Positions 51,624-60,996 of a stretch of 64,000 nucleotides of DNA are shown here, one piece after another. The position numbers were made by a program, and so were the translations under genes. Location of the stretch: contig CP023454.1 of the NCBI GenBank assembly GCA_002356635.1, positions 1,162,501-1,226,500 on the forward strand, written 5' to 3'. The stretch is from Rhodobacteraceae bacterium QY30. Lineage in GTDB: Bacteria; Pseudomonadota; Alphaproteobacteria; Rhodobacterales; Rhodobacteraceae. The notes beneath the pieces were generated by a model. It ran no database searches, was not told the DNA's origin, and worked only from the letters and a program-made list of their open reading frames with translations. The first letter of the stretch is position 1, and the number at the start of each line of letters is the position of its first letter.

Positions 51624-52325
51624 CAGGTTCACGCGCTTCATCAGGGCCTCGGCGCTTTCCTTGCGTTCGGAATAGCGGTCCACGAGATAATCTGCCCGGT
51701 CGCGCGTCAGCAGGGTGAACTTCATCAGCTCCTCCATCACATCCACGATCCGGTCGTAGAGCGGCGAAGGCCGCATGCGCCCGGCCTCGTCGAACTCCTG
51801 AAACGCTTTCGGGATCGAGGACTGGTTGGGGATCGTCAGCATCCGCATCCAGCGGCCGAGGACGCGCATTTGGTTGACCGCGTTGAAGCTTTGCGATCCG
51901 CCCGACACCTGCATGACCGCCAGCGTCTTGCCTTGGGTTGGCCGAACCGCCCCTTCGGAAAGCGGGATCCAGTCGATCTGAGTTTTCATCAAGCCGGTCA
52001 TCGCCCCGTGGCGTTCGGGGCTGGACCAGACCATCCCCTCGCACCAGGTGGTGAGGTCTCGCAACTCGCGCACCTTGGGATGTGTCGCATCCACGCCGTC
52101 ATCGACCTGCGGCAGACCAGAAGGGTTGAAAAGCCGGATCTCGGCCCCGAGCCGGGTCAGGATACGGGCCGCCTCTTCGGCTGCCAGCCGGGAAAAGCTG
52201 CGGGCACGGAGCGAGCCATAAAGGATCAGGATACGTGGTGAATGGGTGGACTGGGGAGGCGCAAACAGCCGGTCGCTGTCGATGCCGGGAAACAGAGCGT
52301 CGTCAATGTTAGGCGTATCGATCAT
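51609..52325 (-). CDS. arsH: ArsH, NADPH-dependent FMN oxidoreductase
   Basis: 238 aa. Flavodoxin-like motif [20 protein letters not shown] with the GS loop for FMN, then [20 protein letters not shown] and [20 protein letters not shown], all ArsH hallmarks. ArsH oxidises trivalent organoarsenicals to pentavalent forms. It overlaps acr3 by 4 bp in the order arsR-acr3-arsH. Confidence 0.93.
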   Translation of the reverse strand: MIDTPNIDDALFPGIDSDRLFAPPQSTHSPRILILYGSLRARSFSRLAAEEAARILTRLGAEIRLFNPSGLPQVDDGVDATHPKVRELRDLTTWCEGMVWSSPERHGAMTGLMKTQIDWIPLSEGAVRPTQGKTLAVMQVSGGSQSFNAVNQMRVLGRWMRMLTIPNQSSIPKAFQEFDEAGRMRPSPLYDRIVDVMEELMKFTLLTRDRADYLVDRYSERKESAEALMKRVNLSAAT

Positions 52326-53341
52326 GCCGGAAACCTGTCGCGCGTGCGGTTGGCAAAGGCGACCAGCGTCAGCATCACCGGCACTTCGACCAGCACACCG
52401 ACGACCGTGGCGAGCGCCGCACCGGAGTTAAGGCCAAAGAGCCCGATGGCAACGGCAACCGCCAGTTCGAAGAAGTTCGACGTGCCGATCATGGCGCAGG
52501 GCGCTGCGACCTTGTGGGGCAGCTTCCACGCAAAAGCCCAGGCATAGCCAAGCGCGAAGATGCCGTAGGACTGGATGATGATCGGCACGGCAATGAGCGC
52601 AATCAGCAGAGGCTGGGCGATAATCACCTGCCCCTGGAAGCCGAAGAGCAGCACCACTGTCATGAGCAGGCCGAGGACAGACCCGGGTTTGATGCGCGCG
52701 GTGAACTCCGAAACCGCGGCTTCGGCCCCGCGCGCCATCAGGGCACGCCGCGTCAGCGCCCCGGCGATCAGCGGGATCACGATGTAGAGGACGACGGACA
52801 GGATCAGCGTCTCCCACGGCACGGTGATGTCGGTGACACCGAGTAGGAACGCCACGATCGGCGCGAAGGCCACGACCATGATCAGGTCGTTCACGCTGAC
52901 CTGCACCAGCGTGTAGTTCGGATCGCCCTTCGTCAGCTGCGACCAGACGAAGACCATGGCCGTGCAGGGCGCGGCGCCCAGCAGGATCAGCCCCGCAATG
53001 TATTCTGGCGCCTTGGCCGGATCGATCAGCCCCGCGAAGATGTAGTTGAAGAACACAACCCCAAGCGCCGCCATCGTGAACGGTTTGATCAGCCAGTTGA
53101 TGACCAGCGTGATGACCAGCCCCTTCGGCCGCCGCCCCACATCCTTGAGCGAACCGAAGTCAATGGCGATCATCATCGGATAGACCATCGCCCAGATCAG
53201 AACCGCCACGACCAGATTGACCGAGGCATATTCCAGCCCTGCCATTCCGGCGAACAGGCCGGGCATGAGGTTGCCAAGCACCAGCCCCACAAGGATGCAA
53301 AGGGCGACCCAGAGGGTCAGCCAGCGTTCGAACAGGCTCAT
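52322..53341 (-). CDS. acr3: ACR3-type arsenite efflux permease
   Basis: 339 aa from ATG at 53341. Ten helices; [20 protein letters not shown] has the conserved CTAMV with the transport Cys, and [20 protein letters not shown] is the family signature. It exports As(III) by proton antiport. It overlaps the upstream arsR by 4 bp. Confidence 0.93.
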   Translation of the reverse strand: MSLFERWLTLWVALCILVGLVLGNLMPGLFAGMAGLEYASVNLVVAVLIWAMVYPMMIAIDFGSLKDVGRRPKGLVITLVINWLIKPFTMAALGVVFFNYIFAGLIDPAKAPEYIAGLILLGAAPCTAMVFVWSQLTKGDPNYTLVQVSVNDLIMVVAFAPIVAFLLGVTDITVPWETLILSVVLYIVIPLIAGALTRRALMARGAEAAVSEFTARIKPGSVLGLLMTVVLLFGFQGQVIIAQPLLIALIAVPIIIQSYGIFALGYAWAFAWKLPHKVAAPCAMIGTSNFFELAVAVAIGLFGLNSGAALATVVGVLVEVPVMLTLVAFANRTRDRFPA

Positions 53342-53676
53342 GCAGATTCTTTCTTTCCGGGAATGCAGCAGGCCCCTTCGGGCGGAGGGGTGAGGCCCAA
53401 GATCAAATCGGCGAGCGGGGCCAATGACGCCGGGTTTAGCGCATAGCAAACCCGGGGTCCGTCAATCTCGCCTGTGATCACTCCCACTGATTTGAGGATA
53501 CGGAGGTGTTCCGACACCGTTGACTGAGCAAGGCCGACGGCGCCTACGATGTCGCCTCCGATGCAGCCTGGAGTGGCCTGAAGCAATCGGAGGATCCTGA
53601 TCCGGGCCGGATGTGCGAGGGCCTTTGCCAAGGCGGCCGTCGTCGTCTCGTCCGTTGCCATCTGCGCGCTTTCCAA
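53338..53676 (-). CDS. arsR: ArsR-family repressor of acr3-arsH
   Basis: 112 aa; a Met at codon 6 is an alternative start. [20 protein letters not shown], then a winged helix [20 protein letters not shown]. The ELCVCDL box is absent; instead cysteines occur in [19 protein letters not shown] and the C-terminal GACCIPGKK, as in ArsR proteins with alternative As(III) sites. It is divergent from aioX across a 115-bp interval with a palindrome. Confidence 0.85.
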   Translation of the reverse strand: MESAQMATDETTTAALAKALAHPARIRILRLLQATPGCIGGDIVGAVGLAQSTVSEHLRILKSVGVITGEIDGPRVCYALNPASLAPLADLILGLTPPPEGACCIPGKKESA

Positions 53677-53689
53677 GCTGGTAAGATTC

Positions 53690-53708
53690 CGTATATCGTC
53701 GATTTACG
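53690..53708. promoter_or_regulatory. Palindromic operator between arsR and aioX
   Basis: CGTATATCGTCGATTTACG pairs at 8 of 9 arm positions. It lies 14 bp upstream of the arsR start and 84 bp before aioX, so binding could control both directions. Confidence 0.65.
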
Positions 53709-53791
53709 ATTTCACTTGCCAACGGACAAGCAAGTTTGTGGCGCTTGAGATCGTGGGCGGCGCGAGGGTGACGCGCCCCGGGAGGACAAGG

Positions 53792-54652
53792 ATGAAAAGC
53801 ACGCGTCGTGCTGTGCTGATGGGGCTGGCCACCGCGGCCGCGCCCTTCGTTGCAACTCGAAGCTGGGCCCGGGGCCCGGCACCCTTCAGATTTGCTCTGA
53901 CGCCAGTCTTCCTCGACAACGACGCGGCAGTCATATCTGCCCTGCGCGCCGCTTTGGCGGAAGGCATGGGCCAGGACATCGAACTCGTCCAGCGCCGTAC
54001 CTATCAGGAGATCTCGGGCGCGCTTCTCGACGGTTCCGTCGATGCCGCTTGGACATGCGGCTATCCCTATCTTCAGCACAAGACCGAACTTTCGCTCCTT
54101 GGCGTACCCGTCTGGCGAGGTCGACCGCTCTACCAGTCCTATCTCATCGTCGCCAAGGATGATCCCGCGACGGCGCTGTCAGACTTGCGCGGCGGAACAC
54201 ATGCTTTTTCAGACCCTGACAGTAATTCCGGTTTCCTCGTCACAGCCTCGGACCTCGCGCGGGATGGCCAAACCCCGGACCAGTTCTTTTCACGCGTCAT
54301 CTTCACCTATGGCCACCGCAACGTGGTCCGGTCGGTGGCAGGCGGCCTGACGCGATCAGGCAGCGTGGATGGTTACGTCTGGGAGGCACTCAGTTCCGCC
54401 GAACCGGATCTGACAGCACGGACAAAGGTCATTGTGCGCTCGGAGTGGTTGGGCTTCCCCCCTATGGTTGCCCGGGCAGATCGCATGGATGAGCCATCTG
54501 TGATGGCCTGCAAGGCAGCGCTACTGGGTCTTTCGGCCACAGCGCAGGGGACGGAGGCACTCAAACTCTTGAGCCTGGATGCGATCGAGCCGGGGGAGGA
54601 CGCCCTCTTCGACGGGATCGCCGCCCGCATTGCTGTCTTGTCGGGCGGATGA
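53792..54652 (+). CDS. aioX: AioX periplasmic arsenite-binding protein
   Basis: 286 aa from the ATG at 53792, with GGGAGG upstream; the open frame starts earlier but without a ribosome site. A Tat-like signal (STRRAVLMGLATAAAPFVAT) is followed by a phosphonate-binding-type PBP fold: FRFALTPVFLDNDAAVISAL, then DAAWTCGYPYLQ with Cys89 matching the conserved As(III)-binding Cys of AioX. It signals periplasmic arsenite to AioS. It overlaps aioS by 4 bp. Confidence 0.88.
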   Translation: MKSTRRAVLMGLATAAAPFVATRSWARGPAPFRFALTPVFLDNDAAVISALRAALAEGMGQDIELVQRRTYQEISGALLDGSVDAAWTCGYPYLQHKTELSLLGVPVWRGRPLYQSYLIVAKDDPATALSDLRGGTHAFSDPDSNSGFLVTASDLARDGQTPDQFFSRVIFTYGHRNVVRSVAGGLTRSGSVDGYVWEALSSAEPDLTARTKVIVRSEWLGFPPMVARADRMDEPSVMACKAALLGLSATAQGTEALKLLSLDAIEPGEDALFDGIAARIAVLSGG

Positions 54653-56076
54653 GACCCTTGCCGCGCTTTCGCAACCTGCCCGTGACCCTGCGTGTGCCGC
54701 TGGTGATGGCGGGCCTGATGATCCTGCTTGGATTTCTGGCCAGCCAGAGTGTCCTGTCGGCCTTGGGCAAGGTACAGGACGCCCGCCTTTCCGAGACCGC
54801 AAGATTGCATGTCGAAGGCTTGTCCGTGGCCCTCGGCCCATCTGTGCTTCGGCAGGACGTCTGGGAGGTTTACGACATTCTGGACCGTGCCCGCTCAGCT
54901 TATGACGGACAGAGATTGCTCCTGTCGATCGTGGCCGACGAGCGCGGGCGCATCCTCGCCGCTACGGACCCGCGTCGCGCGCCTGTGGGGGAAGAAGTCG
55001 CAGGGTTCGAAGTGGGCGCGGTTCCACCTGATGCCGTTCGCATGACCGGTGATCCTGTGCTTCGAGTCGCGGCACCGCTGCTTTTTCAGGGCCGTCAGAT
55101 CGGTCAGATCGTGACCGAACTGGATGTGACCGATCTTCTCGCCGAGCGCCGGAATGTCTCGATGTGGCTCTTGTTCGGAAACGCGGCAGCCACAGCGCTC
55201 CTCGCCTTTGGCGGTTGGCTGGCCGTTGCGAAAATCCTTCGGCCCGTCGGCGCTTTGGTATCGGCCATGGACGACTCACAGGGCGCGCCGAGGCCTATCG
55301 CTGAGTCAGATATTCCACGTGGCGACCCGGGGCTGTCACGGCTGATCTCCACCTACAACCGCATGACCGCGGCTGTCGAAAGCCGCGCCGAGGCTGAGCG
55401 TCGGCTTGCCGAGCGCGAACGATTTGTCAGCCTCGGAAGGCTGTCCTCATCGCTTGCACATGAGGTAAACAATCCTCTGGGCGGTTTGCTCAATGCGGCC
55501 GATACCATCCTCTCCTATTCAGACCGGCCCGAAGTTGTGCGGCAATCGGCAGAGCTGATGCAGCGAGGCCTCTCGCATCTACGGGATGTGACCCGGGCCA
55601 TTCTGGATGAAAACCGCCTTGACCGCGTTGGCCAGGCTCTGCGCCCTGAAGACCTTGAAGACCTCAAGCTGCTGTTCGAGCCCGAGGTTGCCAGCCGCGC
55701 GCAAAGGCTGCATTGGAATGTCGAAGCGGGATTGGCAGGCCTGAAAGGTCTTCCTGCTGCGCCCGTCCGGCAAATCGTCTTGAACCTCCTCCTCAATGCG
55801 GGCGCTGCGGCCGGTCAGCACGGCCAGGTCGGTCTGGATGTTACGGCAGGCGAGGGGCAGTTCCTCATTGAAATCACCGACACTGGCCCCGGCTTGGGGC
55901 AGGCCGATCTTGGTCGGCTGCTGGCATCGGGTCCGCTTCCACCGGGTGGTGGGGTAGGCCTGCGCCTCGTGCACGATCTGGTGTCCCAGCTTGAAGGCGA
56001 GATCCAACATGATCGCGTCGGGGACAAGACATATGTCCGAGTCACTCTGCCCTTGAAGGACGCCAGCCATGCTTGA
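54649..56076 (+). CDS. aioS: AioS sensor histidine kinase
   Basis: 475 aa. First membrane helix about residues 16-38, periplasmic sensor about 40-170, second helix about 170-195, HAMP-like segment, then H-box SSLAHEVNNPLGG with His271, N-box around Asn383 and G-box DTGPGLG at 411-417. It pairs with AioX outside and AioR inside. It overlaps aioR by 8 bp. Confidence 0.9.
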   Translation: MRPLPRFRNLPVTLRVPLVMAGLMILLGFLASQSVLSALGKVQDARLSETARLHVEGLSVALGPSVLRQDVWEVYDILDRARSAYDGQRLLLSIVADERGRILAATDPRRAPVGEEVAGFEVGAVPPDAVRMTGDPVLRVAAPLLFQGRQIGQIVTELDVTDLLAERRNVSMWLLFGNAAATALLAFGGWLAVAKILRPVGALVSAMDDSQGAPRPIAESDIPRGDPGLSRLISTYNRMTAAVESRAEAERRLAERERFVSLGRLSSSLAHEVNNPLGGLLNAADTILSYSDRPEVVRQSAELMQRGLSHLRDVTRAILDENRLDRVGQALRPEDLEDLKLLFEPEVASRAQRLHWNVEAGLAGLKGLPAAPVRQIVLNLLLNAGAAAGQHGQVGLDVTAGEGQFLIEITDTGPGLGQADLGRLLASGPLPPGGGVGLRLVHDLVSQLEGEIQHDRVGDKTYVRVTLPLKDASHA

Positions 56077-57277
56077 AGGCAGGCGGATCGTTCTGGTCGA
56101 GGACGACGAGATTATGGGGGCCTCGCTTGTCCAGCGCCTGGAGCTGGAAGGGGCCGAAGTTCAGTGGCACCGTCAGATTCTGCGTGCTCTGCCCGCAATT
56201 CGGACACCCCGAAAACCGGTCGATGCAGTCATCTGCGATATCCGGCTGCCGGATGGCACCGGCGAAGAGCTCTATGAAACCCTGACGCGGACCGGTCACC
56301 CGCCGGCATTTCTCTTCATCACAGGTCAAGGATCGATTGATCAGGCCGTGCGCCTGATCCGCTCTGGCGCCATGGACTATATCGCAAAGCCTTTTGACAT
56401 CGCGCAGCTTCTGATCCGACTGACCCAGGTCATGCAGCCACGCGCCGAACAGGAGATGCCCCCGGAATCCGGGATCTCCGAACTGGCCCGTGCCATTGAC
56501 CGGCAAGTGGCTGATGCAGCAGGTCGCGAAACGCCCGTTCTGCTGCGCGGTGGTCCGGGGCTTGGCAAGGTCAGGCTTGCCCATCGCATTCACGAACACT
56601 CCGACCGGCGGGCAGCCCCGGCCGTGGTCATCGACGCACTCGGCGAAACCGTGGACACAGCCGCGCTCGCCGGAGCCATCTCCAGTGCTGGTGAGGGGTG
56701 CCTGATCATCGTCGGCATTGGTCGCCTTACCTCAGATTGCCAGGACTTGCTGCTTGCCGCGCTCAGAAAGGCGGACTTCCGTCTCATCGCTACTACCGGC
56801 CTACGGGTTGAAGAAAAGGGGGCTGACCATTTTCGGTCCGACCTCCAGTCGCTCCTTATCTCCCATGAAATCGCCATCCCAGCTTTGGCCGAGCGTCCGG
56901 AAGATGCCGTCTGGCTTGCGGCCCGGCTTTTTCCCGCGATGAATGCCCGTAGGGCAAGTCCGGTGACCGGGATTGCCGCTTCCGCCGAAGAGGCCATTCG
57001 GGCGCATGACTGGCCGGGCAATGGACGCGAGCTTCGCGCGAGATTGCTGCGCGCTGTCGAGGCCGCAGTTGGAGATCTTGTTCTTACGTCGGACCTGTTT
57101 CCGGAGCGCGCCAGCGATGCAGGACTGCGGTCACTTGCCGAGGTACGAGATGCGGCTGAGCGGTCACAAATCGCGGCTGCACTCGAGCGAACAGGTGGCC
57201 AAGTCGGAGAGGCTGCAAAGCTTCTGCAGGTCTCCCGAACCACGCTTTGGGAGAAGATGCAGAAGCTCGGTCTTTGA
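56069..57277 (+). CDS. aioR: AioR response regulator with degenerate AAA+ domain
   Basis: 402 aa. Receiver domain with EDD at 11-13, phospho-Asp57 in VICDIRLPDG and Lys107 in AKPFD. The central region retains a Walker A-like GGPGLGK (161-167), but the stretch that should hold GAFTGA is deleted and the Walker B site reads CLIIVGI (211-217) with no Asp-Glu. The FIS-type HTH (VGEAAKLLQVSRTTLWEKMQ) closes the protein. Standard AioR is a sigma-54 activator; this one lacks the residues needed to remodel sigma-54 polymerase. It may work with sigma-70, as Rhodobacter capsulatus NtrC does. Confidence 0.85.
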   Translation: MLEGRRIVLVEDDEIMGASLVQRLELEGAEVQWHRQILRALPAIRTPRKPVDAVICDIRLPDGTGEELYETLTRTGHPPAFLFITGQGSIDQAVRLIRSGAMDYIAKPFDIAQLLIRLTQVMQPRAEQEMPPESGISELARAIDRQVADAAGRETPVLLRGGPGLGKVRLAHRIHEHSDRRAAPAVVIDALGETVDTAALAGAISSAGEGCLIIVGIGRLTSDCQDLLLAALRKADFRLIATTGLRVEEKGADHFRSDLQSLLISHEIAIPALAERPEDAVWLAARLFPAMNARRASPVTGIAASAEEAIRAHDWPGNGRELRARLLRAVEAAVGDLVLTSDLFPERASDAGLRSLAEVRDAAERSQIAAALERTGGQVGEAAKLLQVSRTTLWEKMQKLGL

Positions 57278-57309
57278 TCGGACAAACGCCAGGCTTGAAA
57301 TCAGCGGCA

Positions 57310-57327
57310 TGTTCGGAAAACCGAACA
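57310..57327. promoter_or_regulatory. Palindrome upstream of aioB, candidate AioR site
   Basis: TGTTCGG-AAAA-CCGAACA is a perfect 7-4-7 inverted repeat 122 bp before the aioB start. I could not find a GG-N10-GC sigma-54 element between it and aioB. An AT-rich block (57328-57352) follows and could hold a sigma-70 type promoter. A second, shorter repeat GGTAG-N6-CTACC lies at 57370-57385. Confidence 0.6.
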
Positions 57328-57448
57328 CCCAAAAATTTGCTATATTTTTAAGAAAGTTGCGAAACGATGGGTAGGGCGTTCTACCGACCCGACCGAAGCT
57401 TTCCCCTGCTAACCTTGGCCAAAGGAAGCCACGGGAGGATTAGCAACC

Positions 57449-57976
57449 ATGAAATGCAACCGGTTGGTCGATGTCGGCCGCCGTCAGTTCCTGCGCGGGG
57501 GTGTCCTCGGCGTTGCAGGAGCTGCGGCGGCGACGGTCATGCCTGCAGGGCAGGCTCAAGCGCAAACCGCGCGAGCGATGCTGGACTACCCGTCCACGAA
57601 ACTGGCGAACATCGCTGATCTGAAGGTCAACGAGCCGATGGATATCGGCTACCCCGATGCGGAAAGCCCCGGCATCCTTCTGAAATTGGGCACGGCTGTC
57701 GAAGGCGGTGCCGGGCCTGATGGCGACATCGTCGCCTACTCGGTTCTGTGTCCGCACAAGGGCTTCTACATGAGCTACCACGCTGCCGACAAAACCCTGA
57801 ACTGCCCTGGCCACTTCTCCCGCTTCGACTGTGAAAAGGGCGGCCAGCAGATCTGGGGTCATGCCACGCAAAACTTGCCACAGTTCGCGCTGCGTGTGGA
57901 CGACAAGGGCGACATTTACGCCGAAGGCGCGGACGAGCTGATCTACGGCCGCCTTTCCAACGTGCTGCAAGGGTAA
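57449..57976 (+). CDS. aioB: Arsenite oxidase small (Rieske) subunit
   Basis: 175 aa. Twin-arginine signal GRRQFLRGGVLGVAGAAAAT for export with AioA. Rieske ligands: Cys101 and His103 in CPHKGF, Cys119 and His122 in CPGHF. The two extra cysteines that form a disulphide in classic Rieske proteins are Phe106 and Gly121 here, as reported for some alphaproteobacterial AioB. It passes electrons from AioA to periplasmic cytochrome c or azurin. GGGAGG precedes the start and aioA follows by 10 bp. Confidence 0.93.
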   Translation: MKCNRLVDVGRRQFLRGGVLGVAGAAAATVMPAGQAQAQTARAMLDYPSTKLANIADLKVNEPMDIGYPDAESPGILLKLGTAVEGGAGPDGDIVAYSVLCPHKGFYMSYHAADKTLNCPGHFSRFDCEKGGQQIWGHATQNLPQFALRVDDKGDIYAEGADELIYGRLSNVLQG

Positions 57977-57986
57977 GGGGGCGATC

Positions 57987-60446
57987 ATGGCTTACAAACG
58001 TAACATCGACCGCCTGCCGATCATTCCCGCGGGGGCCAAGGAACACAACGTCACCTGCCACTACTGCATCGTCGGCTGCGGCTACAAAGCCTACACTTGG
58101 CCGCTGAAGAAGCAGGGCACGACCGACAGCAACTGGATCGGCGAAGACCTGTCCAAGCAGCAAGGCGCCGAGACCGAAGCCTGGTATGCCCCGTCCATGT
58201 ACAACGTGGTCAAGCAAAATGGCCAGGACGTGCATCTGGTCATCAAGCCGGACGTCAATTGCGTGGTCAACTCCGGGCTCGGTTCGGTCCGCGGGGCTCG
58301 CATGGCGGAGAACCGTCGATCCGACATCACCGGAACGCAGGCGCAGCGCCTGACAGAACCGATGGTCTGGCGCTATGGCACCTGGCAGCCGACATCGTGG
58401 GATGATGCGCTGGACCTCGTGGCCCGCGTGACCGCGCGCGTGATCGACAAGGATGATGAGAACGACCTCTATGTCTCGATGTTCGACCATGGCGGCTCCG
58501 CAGGTGGCTATGAGAACACCTGGGGCACCGGAAAGCTCTACTTCGGTTCGATGAAGGTGAAGCACTGCCGGATCCACAACCGCCCGGCCTATAACTCCGA
58601 AGTGCACAGCACTCGCGACATGGGCGTGGATGAACTGAACTACTCCTATTCGGACTATCAGGTCGCCGACACGATCATGCTGGTCGGCACCAACCCGATG
58701 GAGTGCCAGACCAACCTGTTTCTGAACCACATGGTGAAGGGGATGCAGAACGGGGCGAAGGTGATTGTCGTCGATCCCCGCCGCACTGTGACGGTGGATA
58801 GCTGCGAACAGGTCGCAGGTGCAGAAAACGTCCTGCACCTGGCCATCGCGACGGGATCGGACCTCGCGCTCTTCAACACGCTCTTCACGTATATCGCCGA
58901 TCAGGGCTGGGTGGACGCCGACTTCATCACCAACTCGACCTTCCAGGGTGATGTTGCCGTGCCTGAGGACGCTGCGCATCCGGCGTCGCTGGGGTCGTTC
59001 GAGGCGGCGCGTGCGGCCTGCAAGATGAGCGTTGCAGACGGGGCGGCCATCACCGGCCTGACCGAGGCCCAGATCATCCAGACGGCCGAATGGATCGCCA
59101 AGCCCAAGGACGATGGCAGCCGTCGCAAGACGGTCACCGGCTACGAAAAAGGCATCATCTGGGGCAACGATAACTATCGGGTCATCGGCGCCTTGGTGAA
59201 CATTGGCCTTTCGACCGGCAACATCGGTCGCGAAGGCGGTGGCGTCTGCCGTCTGGGCGGGCACCAGGAAGGCTACTTCCGCCCGTCGGACGCGCATGTC
59301 GGCCGTCCTGCTCCCTATATCGATCAGCTCATTATTGCGGGGGGAGGCAAGGTCCATCACATTTGGGCCAATGACCACTACAAGACCACGCTCAACGCGG
59401 CCGAGTTCAAGCGCGTCTATAACCGTCGGACCAACATGGTGAAGGAAGCCATGGACGCCCGCGCCGGTGCGACGCGCGAGGAGCTGGTCGATGCGATCGT
59501 CAGCGCGATCAACGCGGGGGGTATCTTCTCGGTCAATGTCGACATCATCCACAGCCAAATCGGTCAGGCCGCACATGTGATCCTGCCCGCAGTCGAGTCA
59601 GGTGAAATGAACCTGACCTCGATGAACGGTGAACGCCGCTTGCGGCTGGTCGAGAAGTACATGGACGCGCCTGGATCAGCTCAGCCCGACTGCATAATCG
59701 CGGCCCGGCTGGCCAATCATCTGGAACGCGTGCTGCGCGAGGAAGGTCGGGCCGAGTATGCCGACCAGTTCAAAGGCTTCGACTGGCAGACCGAGGAAGA
59801 CGCCTTCATGGACGGCTACAACTCGGGCAATCGGGAAGTGACCTATGAACGCCTGCGTGCGGCCGGCAATGACGGTGTGCAGGAACCGGTTAGGGGCTAT
59901 GAAAATGGCGCTCTGGTCGGCACCCCGCGGCTCTATGAGGACGGCGTCTTTACCCGTCACGGGCGCGAGGATGGCAAGGCGCTGTTCTGCATGGGATCCT
60001 GGCGTGGGCTTCAGGCCCCAGGCAAGGCCCAACAGCAAGCGAACCACCGGTTCCTGATCAACAACGGGCGGGCAAACCTGAACTGGCAGAACTGGTTCCT
60101 TGATCAGAAAAACGACTTCGTCATGGACCGCTTCCCGGTGCCCTTCATCCAGATCAATCCCGAAGACATGGCTGATCTTGGCCTGAAACCGGGCGATATG
60201 GTCGAAGTCTACAATGACGTTGGGGCCACTCAGGCGCTTGTCTACCCTGAGCCCACGGCTCGCAGGAACGAGACCTTCATGATCTTCGGTGCGCCGAACG
60301 GTACGCAGGGGAACGTGATCAATGCCGGCACGAACGAGTTGATCCTGCCGAACTACAAGCAGACCTGGGCCAACATCCGCAAGATTTCGGATGCCACCCC
60401 GGCTGCGGCACGGGTCTCTTACAAGTCGTGGGAAGTGGAACTTTGA
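57987..60446 (+). CDS. aioA: Arsenite oxidase large (molybdopterin) subunit
   Basis: 819 aa. CHYCIVGCGYKAY holds Cys24, Cys27 and Cys31 of the [3Fe-4S] cluster. DMSO-reductase-type bis-MGD domains follow: GRARMAENR-like and DHGGSAGGYENTWGTGKLYF, then RIHNRPAYNSEVHSTRDMGV typical of AioA, and C-terminal VMDRFPVPFIQINPEDMADL. It oxidises As(III) to As(V) in the periplasm. No signal of its own; it is carried by AioB's Tat signal. No cytochrome c or moeA gene follows, unlike many aio operons. Confidence 0.95.
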   Translation: MAYKRNIDRLPIIPAGAKEHNVTCHYCIVGCGYKAYTWPLKKQGTTDSNWIGEDLSKQQGAETEAWYAPSMYNVVKQNGQDVHLVIKPDVNCVVNSGLGSVRGARMAENRRSDITGTQAQRLTEPMVWRYGTWQPTSWDDALDLVARVTARVIDKDDENDLYVSMFDHGGSAGGYENTWGTGKLYFGSMKVKHCRIHNRPAYNSEVHSTRDMGVDELNYSYSDYQVADTIMLVGTNPMECQTNLFLNHMVKGMQNGAKVIVVDPRRTVTVDSCEQVAGAENVLHLAIATGSDLALFNTLFTYIADQGWVDADFITNSTFQGDVAVPEDAAHPASLGSFEAARAACKMSVADGAAITGLTEAQIIQTAEWIAKPKDDGSRRKTVTGYEKGIIWGNDNYRVIGALVNIGLSTGNIGREGGGVCRLGGHQEGYFRPSDAHVGRPAPYIDQLIIAGGGKVHHIWANDHYKTTLNAAEFKRVYNRRTNMVKEAMDARAGATREELVDAIVSAINAGGIFSVNVDIIHSQIGQAAHVILPAVESGEMNLTSMNGERRLRLVEKYMDAPGSAQPDCIIAARLANHLERVLREEGRAEYADQFKGFDWQTEEDAFMDGYNSGNREVTYERLRAAGNDGVQEPVRGYENGALVGTPRLYEDGVFTRHGREDGKALFCMGSWRGLQAPGKAQQQANHRFLINNGRANLNWQNWFLDQKNDFVMDRFPVPFIQINPEDMADLGLKPGDMVEVYNDVGATQALVYPEPTARRNETFMIFGAPNGTQGNVINAGTNELILPNYKQTWANIRKISDATPAAARVSYKSWEVEL

Positions 60447-60513
60447 TCTGAACTTGCGCCGCCGATCCTAGGGTCGGCGGCGCAAGACTTTCCATGGCGC
60501 AGGGGAGGCAGCC

Positions 60514-60960
60514 GTGAGACTTGCTTACGTGACACTTCAAGGCCGCGGTCGCACCGATGCGCTCATTGCAGCCGTCGTCGACCAGCTGCTGATGGACGGG
60601 CTTCGACTTTCTGGAACTGTTCAGTCCAACATCGAACGTCCCGATCGTCGCAAGTGCGACATGGATCTGTTGATCCTTCCTCAAGGTCCTGTGGTCCGGA
60701 TCAGCGAGGATCGCGGCGACCTTGCCCGGGGCTGCACCCTCGACCCTGGCGCGCTTGAGCAGTCAGTTGCCGAGGTTCAGCAGCGACTGTCGGGCTCAGA
60801 CATTCTTATTGTGAACAAGTTCGGCAAGCGCGAAGCCGAGGGAAAAGGGTTGGTCCCGGTCATCGGCGATGCTGTTGATCTGGGAATTCCCGTTCTCGTC
60901 GGAGTGAACGGCCTGAACCTTGCAGCCTTCCTGGCATTTGCAGGCGATGAAGCGGTTTGA
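60514..60960 (+). CDS. DUF2478 protein, 3' end cut by IS3 insertion
   Basis: 148 aa as it now reads. MRLAYVTLQGRGRTDALIAA and MDLLILPQGPVVRISEDRGD with IVNKFGKREAEGKGLVPVIG match DUF2478, a P-loop-like family often near molybdenum transport and molybdoenzyme genes. The stop codon TGA (60958-60960) is the first three bases of the IS, so the native C-terminus is displaced to 62282-62371. About 30 residues are lost; the fold core is retained, so the shortened protein may work. A role in molybdenum supply for AioA is inferred from context. Confidence 0.75.
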   Translation: MRLAYVTLQGRGRTDALIAAVVDQLLMDGLRLSGTVQSNIERPDRRKCDMDLLILPQGPVVRISEDRGDLARGCTLDPGALEQSVAEVQQRLSGSDILIVNKFGKREAEGKGLVPVIGDAVDLGIPVLVGVNGLNLAAFLAFAGDEAV

Positions 60961-60996
60961 ACCGCACCGGGTTTGCCGGAGGCTGATTTTCGTTAG

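Noticed and set aside
57278-57448. Sigma-54 promoter upstream of aioB
   Set aside because: I searched for GG-N10-GC; the nearest candidates have the wrong spacing (TTGGCC...AAGC is N9 and too close to the start).
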